From Amoebidium appalachense (Eukaryota > Ichthyosporea), in NCBI GenBank assembly GCA_963693365.1, contig CAVNZM010000012.1:5766001-5830000 (forward strand): DNA of 64,000 nt, in the 5' to 3' direction. The position numbers and the translations under genes were made by a program. How positions within the stretch are numbered: the first letter of the stretch is position 1; every line of letters begins with the position of its first letter. Of the stretch, positions 12,403-26,193 are shown piece by piece. Under the pieces are notes generated by a model. The model saw only the letters and a program-made list of their open reading frames with translations. It was not told the origin of the DNA and searched no databases.

Positions 12403-13237
12403 GTAAAGGCAACCGGCATTGGGCCAGCAACGAAAAGGAAAGTTTGTGGCCGAAGCAGTGGTTGGCCTCAACGGGGATCATGAGCCAGGTGGGTGGACTG
12501 GTGCGGTGTTTATTGCAGTGCCCCAATATGGACTGATTGTGTGAGTTTGGCCTGTATGGTACTACAGCCTTTGATCAATCACATGAATACAATACAAGGT
12601 GCTTGGCTGTGTTACAGCTATCCACGATCAAAGTCAATTTTATCTTGCTTGTCTATGCCACATTTATCCGTATGATTATTTAATTTTTTTTGCTTGGCTA
12701 TCTCACAGCTATTACTATGAATTTTTATTTCATCTGGCTATCTACTATGAAAATCTGATTCATCTTGCTTGGCTATCTAAACGCTATCCACCGCATCAAC
12801 CATTGCACACCTTAGTGCCACCTACCATACATGTGCATAGTTGGCTCTGCGTGGGGCATGCTAATATTAGCCAATCCGACCACACGGCCCTGTCACGTGA
12901 CCACTCTAGCAGCATCTGATTGGCTGTGCTGCAGGCGACACGCTGGTGCAGAGTCTAGTGCGGGTGGTCAGCCCCGAGGCCACCCTCGTGCTTGACATGT
13001 TGGCCCTGCGTCCAGACAAGGAGGTATGTGGCCCCCTGCCTGGCTGGGTGGGGCCCTAGGGGGTGCTGACAGGGCCTGCAGGCTGCCAAGTTTGTGGAGC
13101 GCAGGGGCCGCCAGCCAGTTGCAGCCGACGACAGCAGCCCAAGGGCAAGAACCAAGCCCCCAGCCAGTAGTGTGGCTGCCAGCCAGCGGCGGCCCAGCGA
13201 TGCGCTGCGGCGCACAGGAACCAGCGACAGAAGATGA
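81..13237 (+). CDS. UNC13: Munc13/UNC13-family vesicle-priming protein, 5' end outside the window
   Basis: Spliced gene, truncated at its 5' end. Exons by splice sites and frame: 81-213, 279-361, 426-507, 749-about 823, about 1262-1318, 1399-1540, 1607-1709, about 2126-2258, 2403-2479, 3216-3320, 3662-3781, 4569-4652, 4827-4952, 6568-6639, 6850-6933, 7029-7144, 7293-7381, 7445-7526, 9549-9704, 9765-9852, 10105-10172, 10261-10362, 10448-10533, 10667-10766, 10831-10861, 10939-11067, 11453-about 11649, 12935-13023, 13082-13237. The first exons encode the end of a C2 domain ([10 protein letters not shown], then YRLERGER). A long helical MUN-like region follows, with family-style stretches [41 protein letters not shown] and [17 protein letters not shown]. 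The C-terminal C2 ([19 protein letters not shown]) ends in EAAKFVERR, matching the UNC13 tail. Munc13 proteins open syntaxin and prime vesicle fusion with SNAREs. Junctions around exons 4/5, 7/8 and 27/28 do not close in phase and may hide small exons. Confidence 0.85.
511..655. repeat. Alternating GT/GC tract (Z-DNA-prone)
   Basis: Nearly perfect purine-pyrimidine alternation with GCGTGC units, in the Munc13 intron after the exon ending at 507. Confidence 0.85.
1004..1080. repeat. Poly(C) of 57 nt followed by (AC)10
   Basis: Longest single homopolymer in the window, in a Munc13 intron. Confidence 0.85.
1330..1374. repeat. Poly(G) run, 45 nt
   Basis: Begins eleven bases after a 5' splice site (GTACGT at 1319) on the sense strand of the Munc13 gene. 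Confidence 0.85.
2875..3080. repeat. 36-bp minisatellite in a Munc13 intron
   Basis: Five full identical copies and a partial sixth of GGGCCTATGGATGGGTCGTT plus GGGTAGGTAAGATTAG. Each unit contains GGTAGGTAAG, a strong sense-strand 5' splice-site-like motif. Confidence 0.92.
3941..4018. repeat. (GGGT)n tract
   Basis: About nineteen GGGT units on the Munc13 sense strand, G-quadruplex-capable. Confidence 0.85.
4746..4795. repeat. Poly(G) run, 50 nt
   Basis: Sense-strand G run in the Munc13 intron 4653-4826. Confidence 0.85.
5022..6332. repeat. 45-bp minisatellite array, 1.3 kb
   Basis: Close to thirty units of GTGATGATATGCACTCTACT plus TTCTCTTGCAAGATTGTGGT and a short link, with a few internally deleted copies (for example near 5220 and 5475). 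It fills the Munc13 intron 4953-6567. The 45-bp period keeps several frames open on both strands. Confidence 0.93.
7196..7275. repeat. ~27-bp repeat (GTTTCCAAACACGTGCGTGT)
   Basis: Two full and flanking partial copies, in a Munc13 intron. Confidence 0.7.
7850..8095. repeat. ~37-bp minisatellite (AGAGAGAGGATGGGTGGCCA)
   Basis: Seven copies of AGAGAGAGGATGGGTGGCCA plus TGCACACACAC, in the long Munc13 intron 7527-9548. Confidence 0.9.
8185..9480. repeat. ~37-bp C/CA minisatellite with TACCTACCTGACTCC core
   Basis: About thirty units of ATTACCTACCTGACTCC, a variable C run and a variable CA run, in the same Munc13 intron. On the minus strand each unit reads GGAGTCAGGTAGGTAAT. Confidence 0.93.
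11410..11471 (+). repeat. 40-bp tandem duplication across a splice acceptor
   Basis: CAGGCCCAGCTGTTCACGCC occurs at 11410 and again at 11450, duplicating the acceptor and first bases of a Munc13 C2 exon. Only the second copy keeps the C2 frame. Confidence 0.8.
12314..12400. repeat. (CA)n microsatellite
   Basis: Uninterrupted CA repeat in the last long Munc13 intron, within a CA-rich stretch from about 11700. Confidence 0.9.
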
Positions 13238-13242
13238 TTGAT

Positions 13243-15762
<2,520 letters not shown>

Positions 15763-16215
15763 AGCAAACAGTGGTTCCTCCCCGAGGGTATGCACTGGGA
15801 CTGTGGCCGGCTCTGGGAGGGTGACCTCGCAAGGTGGTGTTGGGTGTGGTGGCTCTAGCTAGTGCTGTGGGGTGGTTGACCCCAGCCACGGGTGCATGCT
15901 AGTTACCGGACTATTTCACTGTGCACTGGACTGGGCTATTTTTGCCACAACTATGCAAAGTACCCCTTTGCCCAGTGAAAGACTTTTTGGGGACCTCTGT
16001 GACGGTTACGTTAGGTGAACTGAACAGGAGAAGCTTCACAAATTTTTTTCCTACATGGTGCAACTTTGGTAAATCGCTCGATTACGTAACAGGGATCCGG
16101 ATGCAGATTCAGCAAACGGACTCACGACTGATGACGAAAGTTCGAACTTCCTGCAAAACTCTAAGCAGACGCGCGCAGGCCTACACACAGCAGCATCTTG
16201 CACACAGGCTTTCTT
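15763..16215. other. Intergenic stretch between DESI2 start and SDR stop
   Basis: 453 bp of ordinary complexity. It should hold the DESI2 promoter and the SDR 3' flank, because both genes are on the minus strand. I see no TATA box and no convincing gene; a short plus-strand open frame at 15921-16238 has no recognisable similarity. Confidence 0.5.
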
Positions 16216-16220
16216 TTATT
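16215..16220 (-). terminator. Poly(A) signal AATAAA overlapping the SDR stop codon
   Basis: On the minus strand the final codon and stop (CAA TAA) read into AATAAA, so the stop TAA lies inside the hexamer. This would give an extremely short 3' UTR if used. Confidence 0.6.
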
Positions 16221-17172
16221 GTGTTATATTACCCATAAACAACATTAAAGGATGGCCGCGGGCTGCAGCTTGCGGCCTCCAAGGCCCAGCAGCCAGCGGA
16301 CGGTTGCAGGGAACCAGGCCTGGAAGAAGAAGGCCTGCTGCAGCATCAGCGGATATACAGTCAGCTCCCCGCCCTGTCCGTATGGCCCGTAGAACAACAG
16401 CCGCCGCTCCGTCCGGGCTCAGTGTTGGGCGCACTATGCGGGCCAGGTACGGGGCTCTGTCCCAGGTGGCCGGGTTGTTAGTGAAGTAGTTGCTCTCGAT
16501 CTTGCCCAGCACCACGTCCAGCACACGCACACGGGTGTCCTGCAGGTCGGCCCGCAGTGCCTCGCTCAGGCCCCGCAGCGCCCAGCGCGCACAGGCATAG
16601 GCCGTGCTGCTGGGCCAGGGCTGGTAGCCGGCCGGGGAGTTGACGCTGGCGATAGTGCCGCTGTTGCGTGCCACCATAGCGGGCAGGAAGGCCCGGGTGA
16701 CGGCCGTGGCGGCAAACAGCGGGGCGTCCAGGCACTGCCGCAGCTCTGCTGGCGTCATCTCGTGCAGGAACTGCCAGTTGCCCAGCCCGGCACAGTGCAC
16801 AACCACGTCGGGGCAGCCGTGTGTGGCCAGTATGTCCTTTGCCACGGCGTCCACACGCTCAAAGTCCGCACAGTCACACACATACACGTGCACGTGCCCC
16901 TGCAGGCCCTGTGCCTCTCTCTGCACGTCCTCCAGCGCCTGCTTGCCGCGGGCCAGTGCCACCACCGTGGCGCCCTCAGCTGCCGCCTGTATTACCACAC
17001 GTGCGCCCAGGCCCTGGCTCGCGCCTGTAACCAGCACCAGTTTGCCCCGCACGCCCCGGCCAGGCAGCAGGCCAAGCAGCAGGTCACGGGCCAAGCCCAG
17101 CACGTGGTAGCCCACCACACACAGCGCCGCACCAGCAACGACACGGCGCCGAATAACAAGGTCACCCTCCAT
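16216..17172 (-). CDS. Membrane-anchored short-chain dehydrogenase/reductase with Arg in place of catalytic Lys
   Basis: Single-exon gene of 318 aa from the ATG at 17172. An in-frame upstream ATG at 17229 would add 19 residues, but the chosen start puts a hydrophobic anchor (residues about 11-36) near the N-terminus, as in DHRS-type SDRs. The Rossmann nucleotide motif TGASQGLG is at residues 49-56 and HCAGLG stands for the usual NNAG. The active-site Ser179 and Tyr192 have normal spacing, but YACAR places Arg196 where classical SDRs have Lys. SDRs reduce or oxidise carbonyls/alcohols with NAD(P)(H); the substrate cannot be told here. All multi-exon neighbours contrast with this intronless gene. 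A canonical poly(A) signal overlaps the stop codon. Confidence 0.87.
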   Translation of the reverse strand: MEGDLVIRRRVVAGAALCVVGYHVLGLARDLLLGLLPGRGVRGKLVLVTGASQGLGARVVIQAAAEGATVVALARGKQALEDVQREAQGLQGHVHVYVCDCADFERVDAVAKDILATHGCPDVVVHCAGLGNWQFLHEMTPAELRQCLDAPLFAATAVTRAFLPAMVARNSGTIASVNSPAGYQPWPSSTAYACARWALRGLSEALRADLQDTRVRVLDVVLGKIESNYFTNNPATWDRAPYLARIVRPTLSPDGAAAVVLRAIRTGRGADCISADAAAGLLLPGLVPCNRPLAAGPWRPQAAARGHPLMLFMGNITQ

Positions 17173-18184
17173 GGTTGATGGGTGGCCTGGACTGTGGCAG
17201 AGTTTATGTATGGAAGCAAGAAACCTCACACTGAAAGGGCAGGGGAGGCAGCTCTGTGTGCCGCTCTATCTCAGTAAGGTCTTACGGAAGCTTGAACTAG
17301 CCACCTTTTACGATAGCTCTTATTTTTCAAAAAAGTGTAAATTCTGGCACTGCAGCGGCCACGCAGGATACGGCAAACGTTCAACGGTTGTGACGGTCCT
17401 GCTTGAAACAGAAAAAACTTTGAAGGCCTGTCAAGAGTAGGGGGCCAATTTTGGCAGCAAAGAGTCAATCTGCTGAAGGCAAATCAGACGAGTTAGAGTA
17501 TTGCTTAATTTGGCAACTTTCGGAAACGCCCTATTGGTTGACGCTCTGCATTGGATTTGTCAGACAGTCCGACCTCATGCATAAAGTTTGCATCCCAATG
17601 AAAATGCTTGCTTCGGTCACCGGGACTCACATACATAAACCCCGGTATTGCCATTATTGTAACGTTTTTCCATATTTTTTTTTGAGTAATAATGCATCAC
17701 ATCTTTCCAGGTATCACAACCGTGCCGGGATTATGATTGACATGTGCCACCATGGCCATGGCCATCCGATGTGACTTGGACATTTTGGGGCCATGACTCA
17801 TGCCGAATGATTATGCAACGCATGCTGCGTTCAGTGTGAGTGGCATTTACCCCAAAAGAACCTCCTCCAGGCATCTGCATTCATCAGTGTCACTGTGTCG
17901 CTATCATTGGGGTTTTACATGCTAGTACATATGTATGTGGGAGACCATTGACTGACAGACCGTCAGACCGTCTGAAAGGTTAGTAAATTATGATTAGTAT
18001 TTACGTCTTACTCACCGGTCTATCTCAATGAGGCCTCGCTATACTTGAAGAGGGAGAGGGAGATCCTAGGGAAACGGTTTGAGACCTGAGAGACAGTAAT
18101 ACCTAATGGAATTTGGAGTGGAGGGGAGGTGGGTTCAGGCAACTTCATCATGGGGGAGCCTGAGGGCTGGCCGCGGCGGGGAGG

Positions 18185-18230
<46 letters not shown>

Positions 18231-19422
18231 GGGGGGCCGGGGGGGGGACTGGCCTCAGGCTACGAAAGTTTCAAAATCAAAATTCGTGTATGCCTGGCAG
18301 GCAAAACAGGAGCTACTGTACACGGAACAGATTTGAGTGACCACCAACACCGTGCCTTTTTGTGTTTGAGCCACTATTTTCAAGGGGGCTTTTTGCAGTT
18401 TCAAGCGGCTTGGCTATAAAATATCCCCCAACCGGCAATGCATGAATGCGCATCCGAGCCCCAGCAGTGATTGATCAATGCCATAAACATGCCATTAGGG
18501 TTAAAGATCACCCACCCATGGGGCATGCATATGATCTCAAAAAACCCTGACTTGGCCCGGACGGCATCTGCCGCACAGTGTACATGTGTCATGAACTTGC
18601 ACTGCCACCGTCGGGACTCTAGTATAGTTTAGCGACCGTCGGGTTTACTTTGTGATACATTCCCAAAACATTATGATTGAAGTAGGAATCCTTGATCACC
18701 TGAAACTCAGGCTACGCCTAGCATGGTGGCACTACGCCCCCCCCCCCCCCCCCGCCCCCCCCTCCCCCCCCCTCTCCCCCCCCCCCCCCCCCCCCCCCCC
18801 CCGCCCCACAAGGTCTCCAGGATGGGCCCCGTATCCTGTCTCCCCATAGCACTGGCAGCGTGCACACACGCACGTGACTTTCGCATATTGATATGATATC
18901 CAACACCGACACATACTACGCACTGAGTCACCCAAGCACAATGTCATGTACGAGGTGCACTGAATGGTGTGCCGCCCCCGGCACACGGTGCTGCACTACA
19001 CTAGTACTCACATGATGCATCTGTTTAATGCCTTTGTAGGAACTTCGAACAAGAACGGCGTATGTATACCACAGTACTAGTGTGTCGGGGCGTCCAAAAT
19101 CCTTACGTTTAATTTGGGGACTCACAAATTCAGGCGTTATAAAGACCGGCACTCGCGTACACACACACACAGATCTAGGCATCCACGGACGCTGCTCGCG
19201 CGCACATGCTGTGGTGTACACCGGATGGCGCCCACACACACACGCAACTTGTCAGGCAAAGACGCGCACACTCAGGCTGCCATGACATACTATGTTGGCT
19301 GCGCTCACTGTCATGAGTACATAGGCTCAAGGCGCACACGCATGTGAACAAACATGCACATACATACAGTGTCACAGCTCATCCCGAAGTCTCCTTAGTT
19401 TTCTTCTGTCTCGCTCAGTCCT

Positions 19423-19423
<1 letters not shown>

Positions 19424-19477
<54 letters not shown>
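19424..19477. repeat. Poly(C) run, 54 nt
   Basis: Uninterrupted C run followed by a GC-rich block. The length may not be exact because such runs are hard to sequence. Confidence 0.85.
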
Positions 19478-19478
<1 letters not shown>

Positions 19479-20526
19479 CCGCCGGGGCCCGGCCGAGTCA
19501 CTCTCTCTCTCTCCCCGTCCCCCGGCCACCCCTCCCTTTCACTAGCCCACTCACGCGAATGCACGCAGCGCGAACAACACGTGCACCTACACCAGCAGGC
19601 TCACACTGTGGCCCACACAACATGCCACAGAAAGTGCACACGTGTCACTATGGGGACCCGGTGGTCAGAGCAAGAATCGTGTTTCAAAGTTGCCGCGCCA
19701 TGCGGATGTGAGCCGTATGCCCAAAATTTGCCTCGATTTCATTGGTAGGGTTCAATGGCTGACACAGTAATTAGACACACTCACGGAACCATAACCACAC
19801 ACATCAACACCGTGTAGCACCGTGACACTGTTACACATACGCGCGCGTAAACCCACACAAGCACCCACACATAGTATGATATTACATGAGTCATCATGTG
19901 TTGTGGACTCGAATCGGGCGCATTGCCACATTCGTCAACAACGTTTGGATCGCACACACGCATGGTTGCACGGGTGGGTGAGGTAGGTTAAGGGGGGGGG
20001 GGGGGGGGGGGGGGGGGTGGCACCCACCCAGCTGCAGAGGGCAGGGGGGAATAATCATGCGGGCTTTGTTATTTGCTACTCCATCCCCCCCCCCCCCCCC
20101 CCCCTTCCCCCCTCCACCTCCCCCTCCCCCAACTTCCAGTTCAAGTGGAGCTACAATTATACACCGAGGCTCGGGGCCAGCTTGACACAGCTGCGCCAAT
20201 GGTTGCAATCAGCGGCCTTATATGAGGCTATGTTAGTCTTTGGAATCCGAGCTTCGTAAATAATAACCATGACTTGCTTGAAGTTACATTCTTTTAATAA
20301 GCTAACTTTCTAAGCGATGCCCTAGCTTAGCATAACTTAGGGTGTAGTGCAGAATGTGTGTAGTGGTCACGGTGGAGGGGGGGGGGGGGGGGGGGAGGGG
20401 GAGGGGTTGCGCCTTTCTTTTTTTTGGGCCGGGATGGGTGCCAAAGTTTGTGGGACCGCAAGGGGGGGTGGGGGGGGATCCTTGTACATGTCCATTTTTT
20501 AGTCCAAGGCCGCGTTGTGTAGCCAG

Positions 20527-20564
<38 letters not shown>

Positions 20565-20671
20565 ACTGGGTGCACGCGGCCGGCCCCCCCGGTGCCCCCC
20601 CCCCCCCCCCCCCTCCCCCCCCACCCATATACCACCACCAGTGTAGGGTATTAGAAAAAAAAATTATTCTA

Positions 20672-20699
20672 TTTTTTTTTTTTTTTTTTTTTTTTTTGG

Positions 20700-20753
<54 letters not shown>
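20672..20753. repeat. Compound T(n)G(n) homopolymer
   Basis: About 27 T, then GG TT and an uninterrupted run of about 52 G at 20702-20753. One of the longest of many T-to-G junctions in the window. Confidence 0.85.
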
Positions 20754-20754
<1 letters not shown>

Positions 20755-21002
20755 GGGAGGGGTTGGATTTGCGGCAATTGTGAAAACACGCAGATGGCAT
20801 CCAAATTCACTCCGAGGGCACCCAGAGGACTACTGCGTTCAGTCTGAATCCACCATGGCATGCGGTGTGTTTGGTAGTTATCGTACTGGTGACTGATGTT
20901 CGTCAGGTGTGGCAACGGTGCAGGTGTCACCCTGAGGCCCATGATGCCGCATGACTATGATTCACGGTGGGCACGTGCATGTGCCTTTGGATCTTGTGGG
21001 TG

Positions 21003-21140
21003 TGTTTGGGTCATGAATTATTTTTTTTTGGCTCATGAATGATTTTAATTTGGGTCATGAATAATTTAATTTGCGTAATGAATTATTTTAATTTGGGTCA
21101 TGAATTATTTTAATTTGGGTCATGAATTATTTTAACACTT
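21003..21140. repeat. ~22-bp tandem repeat (GGGTCATGAATTATTTTAAT)
   Basis: Six AT-rich imperfect copies of a unit with GGGTCATGAATTATTTTAAT. Each copy contains the palindrome-like TCATGA. Intergenic and isolated. Confidence 0.8.
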
Positions 21141-21376
21141 AATAAATCCGCATTGGCTCGGGTAGTCACCGTGGTGGTGGTGTGTGTGTGTGCACGTACA
21201 CAGTCTGGCATGGTGTGACATGTGCGTATGTGTGTGCCCACGTGGCCCAGTAGTGGTGGCGGTGAAGCCTTATGGGTGACACATTGCAGTCGGGAGTGCT
21301 GCAGGGCTCATCATATTATTGTTAAAGTTCGAATCTGGCCAAAGGTGAAAGCCGGTCTGCATTTGACACACATGTA

Positions 21377-21407
<31 letters not shown>

Positions 21408-21791
21408 CACCCCACGTTTTTTCTGCTAAACCGGGTCAGAACAAATGGCCCGGGCCCATTTGACGATTAGCAGCGAATTATGATCTTGGTACCACATAAC
21501 TTAATTCAACATGTACAAACAGTCTACTTCCCCCCCACCCCCCTCCCCCTGTTTGGCTGCAACCGTTTACTTAGTCTCCTGATCTCTGGATCTTCATTCC
21601 CGGTCCGGAACTTGATCCAGAGGCAACAGATTGTAGTATGTGGGGAGGCGGCTCTATAGATTGCCCCTTTTGCTAGGGATTGGTTTGAGTGGCCATGGCA
21701 ATACATGATGAGTCATAAGGAAAACGGTTACTGCACAAATATACTATCTGGCAGTTTGTGTCTGTGTGTGTGTGTGTGCGTGTGTATACAC

Positions 21792-21822
<31 letters not shown>

Positions 21823-21872
21823 GTCCAGGGGGGGGGGGGGAAAGGTGGGGAGTCCATCATTCTATCCCCCCC

Positions 21873-21903
<31 letters not shown>

Positions 21904-22040
21904 AAATAAAATAAAATAAAATAAACACCACCATCACCTCCCAACACAACCCTCCCTGATCAATCCCCAACACGGGAAAAAATGGGCAAGTGTTCAACAG
22001 CCCCCCCCCCCCCCCCCCCCCCCTCCCCCGCTGCCCTATC

Positions 22041-22074
<34 letters not shown>

Positions 22075-22506
22075 AAAAAGCCAATCATTTCCCACCACCC
22101 CACCCTGCAACCCCCCCCAAAAGGTCCCATGCACACGATTTCCTAAGCATGGATCAAAGTATGGATGGTTAGACCAGTAGCAGGCCAGCCAAGCATCCTT
22201 CGTGTTTTCTCTTTGGCTACAACATGAACCATAGGGCCACACATGCACAGGTAGGGGGTATGGGGGGCACCAGGCCCCCCTGTTCATTCGTGCCAACACA
22301 TGTGATGGTCTGCCGTGTCTGTCATTGGTCGAGCTGCCTCACGCACAACGCTGCACTCTCGGACCCGCAGAGCTGCACGGGTGTGTGTGTGGGGGGGGGG
22401 GGTGGGGGGAGGGTAAGCACACGTGCAGGCATCTGGGTGAGCACGTGCAAGTGTGTGTCACCAAGCCAAAGCCGTCTCCATATCCCAAACCACCAATCAC
22501 ATGCCG

Positions 22507-25040
22507 TCACGTGGCAAAATAGTTCGATTGCTTGTTAGCCAGGTTGTATTCCGTCTCCTACAGACACCAGCACACACACACACCAGCACACACACACACC
22601 AGCACAAACACACACAAACACACACACACACACCAGCACACCCAGACACCCCACGCACCAGCACTCTGCCGTCGCTGTCCAGACTGTTGACCTGCAGTCC
22701 GTCTCTGACCAATACCCTCCTGTCCAGCTGCTCCCCCAGCCCCTGCAAACCCAAACTTGAGTCTCCTGCCCCCCTCCCCCCCCCCACCCCACTCCACCCT
22801 CTCCTTGGTGCCAAGTCCCCCCCCCCCCCCCCCCCCCCCGCCATGTGCACGTGCCCCCTATGTGCATGGCAGCATGCATGCCCGTGTGCCCACCTGGGCT
22901 GTGCGGCGGTAGACCGGGGACAGGTCCAGCCTGCTGACGGTGCACCCCACGGCCGCATAGGCCACATACTGCCGGTTGCGCCCAAAGTGCACCGGCAGGT
23001 GCAGGCCCCACACTGCAACCATGGTCAGCACGTGCTCACACACGTGCCAGGGTGGTCCCGGCAGACACGGGGCAGGGCAAGCAGGCCCACACGTGCACAC
23101 TCACCGGGGGCATCCAAGTCGTAGGGCCCGGCCACACTGTGCACGTGCAATGGGCCCTGGGTGTGGCGCAGGTCCCACAGGCGCAGCAGGCCACTGCTGC
23201 CTGCCGTGGCCACGTACGTGCTGCCCTCTAGTGCACGCAGTGCTAGCCGCCCGGACACCTCCCAGCCATCCCCAGCACTGGCCACCCGTCAGCACCCACA
23301 CACGTGCATCCCACCCACACACACCTGCCACACACCCCAGCCACGCGCACCCTGCCACCCCCCCCCCCCCCCCCCACGTGCATCCTGCCCCCCCCCCTCC
23401 CACCAGCCCACCCACGTGCACCCTGCCCCCCCCCCCCCCCCCCCCCCCGTGCACCCTGCCTTCCCCAGCCGCCCCCCCTCCCCCTGCACCACGCACCTGC
23501 CCAGTGCCTGTGCGTGGTCCCTTGGCCTGCGCATGTCCCACACCCGCAGTGGTGCGGTGCTGCCCGCCAGCAGCACGGTGTGTGCATCGGCAAAGGCTGC
23601 AGCCCCAATGCTGGTCCCCTCAATCTGCCCCACCGTGCCCGCTGGTGGCCCTGCATCCCCACCACTTTAACATCCCCCCCCCCCCCCCCCCCCCCCACAC
23701 ACACACACCCTTAACGTACCCTGTGGCGAGTCCAAGTCCCGTGTTGCCGTGACCCTCACACAGCCATCCTCCCCCCCCGACAGCACATGGCTGCCCCCCG
23801 GTGATACGGCAAGCACGGTGACTGCCGAGGGCCGGCCCAGGGGGTGTGTGTGTAGCTGCAGGGCATGGACTGCGTGCAGGCACTCATCCTGATATCAGGT
23901 CTAGTCAGCCAGCCATGCACACCACAAAGGATGCACACTGTACACCTCCACATCTTGACATGCTATAGAGAGTCACCCCCATAAGTGGCAAATTCCAAAA
24001 ATCCCCCCCCCCCCCCCCAAAAAAAAAAAGGGAAAAGGGAAAAAATTCTATACCTATTCACACCGACTTATCAATACATATCCCTGTGTACAACACAACC
24101 TAGCCGTCACTCCTCTATGCAGCCACCCCCACCCCAGCCAGACCCACCCCAGTGCCCAGGCCTGTCACGGTGTGCACGAGCACTCTGCCGTCGCTGGTGC
24201 CTGCATACACCACTGCCCTTCCACCCTCAGCTGCCTGCCCCAGGGGGTGAGCACACAGCACGTGCAAAGAGAGAGAGGGAGAGAGGGAGAGAGCGAGAGA
24301 GTGTGTGTGTCTCTCTCTCTGTGTGTGCAAATGCTTGCCTGTGTGTCTCTTCACAACATATGGTAGCGACAGGGTGGCAGGTGGCAAAGGAAAGACACCG
24401 AGGGAGGAAGTAGGAGGACAGAAGGGTGGCAGAGTAGGGGTGAGCCCTTGGAGAGGCTGGATAGGTTTAGGCCAAGTGGCGAGAGAGGGGCAGGGAGGGG
24501 GTGGAGTGTGCTGTGTGGTGCAGACACACTGCAACACATCACACAGACAAATGGACACACACAGGCTTCAAACGAACCGATTCGGGGAAAAAGGGGAAGA
24601 ATGGGGAGGAGGTGGGGAGGGGGGGGGGGGGGGGGGAGGGAGGGGGAATGGGCATGTGGGAAGGAAATGTGCGCTCCAAGGCATTTATAGGTAGAGGTGG
24701 GAAAGCGCGCCCGAGGGCAGTGAGTCCAAGGCCAAAAGGGAGAAGCCCAGGTGGAACAAAATATCTGGAACAAAGCGCCTCCTGTGCTCTCGAAAAGAAA
24801 CGGGGGCATGGAGCCGGAGGTAGGGCGGGAAGGAAGGCGGCAAAACGGGATGTTGGTGTGGGTGTGTGTGTGTGTTGTGGGTGTGGGGGGGGGGCGGCTG
24901 GGGGACGGGGGGGAGGGGGGGGGGGGGGAGGGGGAGGTGAGGAGGGGGGGGAGGGGGGGGAGGGATATTCTTTTTGATTATTTAAGGTGATATTTTTTGT
25001 TATATTCGTAAGGTTTATTAGTCGCCTCTTGCATATGAGA

Positions 25041-25084
<44 letters not shown>

Positions 25085-25999
25085 GTGTGCCTGAGCGTGC
25101 ACGCAAGTGTTCCATTTTGTATGTGGTTGTGCCCGTTGTGACGCACAGAAACAGCCCATGAGTGGGGTGTGTTCCCAGGGTCCTATGCACGTGCATATTC
25201 CTATGCACGCTCTCCTAGATTGTTTGGGAGGTCTCTTTGTGTTCGTGCTTTTCGACGTGCATGTGTAACCATGGCCTTGTGCTTGTGAGCCTACTCTCCA
25301 TCCTATATGGAATGCACACTAGTAACCTTCCACAGTTCAGCACGCACTCTCCCTTGAATGTGCACTTGCAGTTGTTCACCCGCCTCCCCCCCCCCCCCCC
25401 CCCCCCCCCTTCCCCCCGCCGCTTTGTGCACAGGTGTATGCAGGACACGTGTGGACACCCACCGTTGCAGCCATGGATATGACGTCACCCGCACACGTGC
25501 CACTGCTGCTGGCCCTCCCCCGTGGCTGCAGGGGCCTCTCCTCGCCTGCCCGACAGCCCCATAGCTCCACCCCACCCTGTGCCCCCGTCAGCAGAAGAAG
25601 GGGAGGAAGCGGGGGAGCCTGTATAGGGGGTATTCAACACGCACCTTCACGTGCGTGTCCCTACCCCGTGTTGCGGCCACAAAGTAGCGTGCACCGTCTG
25701 TGGCCGTGTGTGCTGCCCCCGTGTGGTCGCGCACAAACGCCACACAGCTGACCCGCCCTGCCAGCGGCTCCCTGCAGCCCGCCCCGTTGTCTGCCGGCCT
25801 GGCTGTAGGCTGGCCATGGTCACTGGCCCCCCAGGCCGCCCGTGGGGCCACCAAGGCCATATGGGTGTGTGTCCTTAAAGAGGCACACTGCCCCTTGTTG
25901 CGGCCGCCGCCTTGCTACTGTGCAGGCCCACTTAGGTGTCTAGTTGCTAACCTGGCAGGAGTTCATGTAGGGCAGGAGACTGTGCGTGCCGTCGCTCAT
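22507..25999 (-). CDS. WD40 repeat protein, probably nucleoporin Nup43-like
   Basis: Ten minus-strand exons close exactly to 427 aa: 25999-25952, 25887-25645, 25618-25463, 24234-24148, 23888-23720, 23650-23497, 23277-23105, 23012-22894, 22742-22659 and 22557-22507. It begins MSDGTHSLLPYMNS. WD-type blades are visible as LLTGAQGGVELWGC, VVYAGTSDGRVLVHT, VLSGGEDGCVRVT, VLLAGSTAPLRVWDMRRP and YVATAGSSGLLRLWDLRHT, with VWGLHLPVHF and a final LQVNSLDSDGRVL segment. Length, a single beta-propeller with no other domain, the spacing of the two WD(M/L)R blades and the VNSLD-type C-terminus resemble Nup43 of the Y-complex of the nuclear pore. This family call rests on remembered resemblance only. Another small WD40 protein is possible. 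The gene model itself is strong. Confidence 0.85.
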
Positions 26000-26193
26000 T
26001 GACAAGAAGCTTGAAGCCCAGAGCAGTTGAAGGTTTCACCTATACATAAAAAACAAAAGGAAGGTGGTCACTGTGACTCATCAAGACTCGATGCTACCTG
26101 ATCATGCGCGCCAAAAGTGCAGTGATGCCCAAATAAAGCAAAGGCGCAAAAGTCAGTCCCGGGTCGTGTGACACTCGTGTCCATGCGCTTGCG

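Larger units (their letters stand above)
17173..22506. other. Gene-free interval with homopolymer runs
   Basis: 5.3 kb with no coding exon I can support on either strand. It contains G or C runs near 18190-18228, 18740-18802, 19424-19477, 19993-20017, 20527-20564, 20702-20753, 21868-21893, 22001-22023 and 22041-22072, several joined to T or A runs, and CA/GT tracts. The remaining sequence is of ordinary complexity but shows no family signature. Confidence 0.5.

Noticed and set aside
12410-12488. Possible extra Munc13 exon before GTGGGT at 12489
   Set aside because: Open frame is short, does not resemble the C2B end and the family alignment is already filled by the 12935 exon. It could still resolve the phase problem there.
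17451-17774. 107-codon plus-strand open frame
   Set aside because: No recognisable similarity, no Kozak context and no splice partners; within chance expectation.
21315-21340. tRNA T-loop-like GTTCGAATC
   Set aside because: Flanking bases do not form a T stem or cloverleaf.
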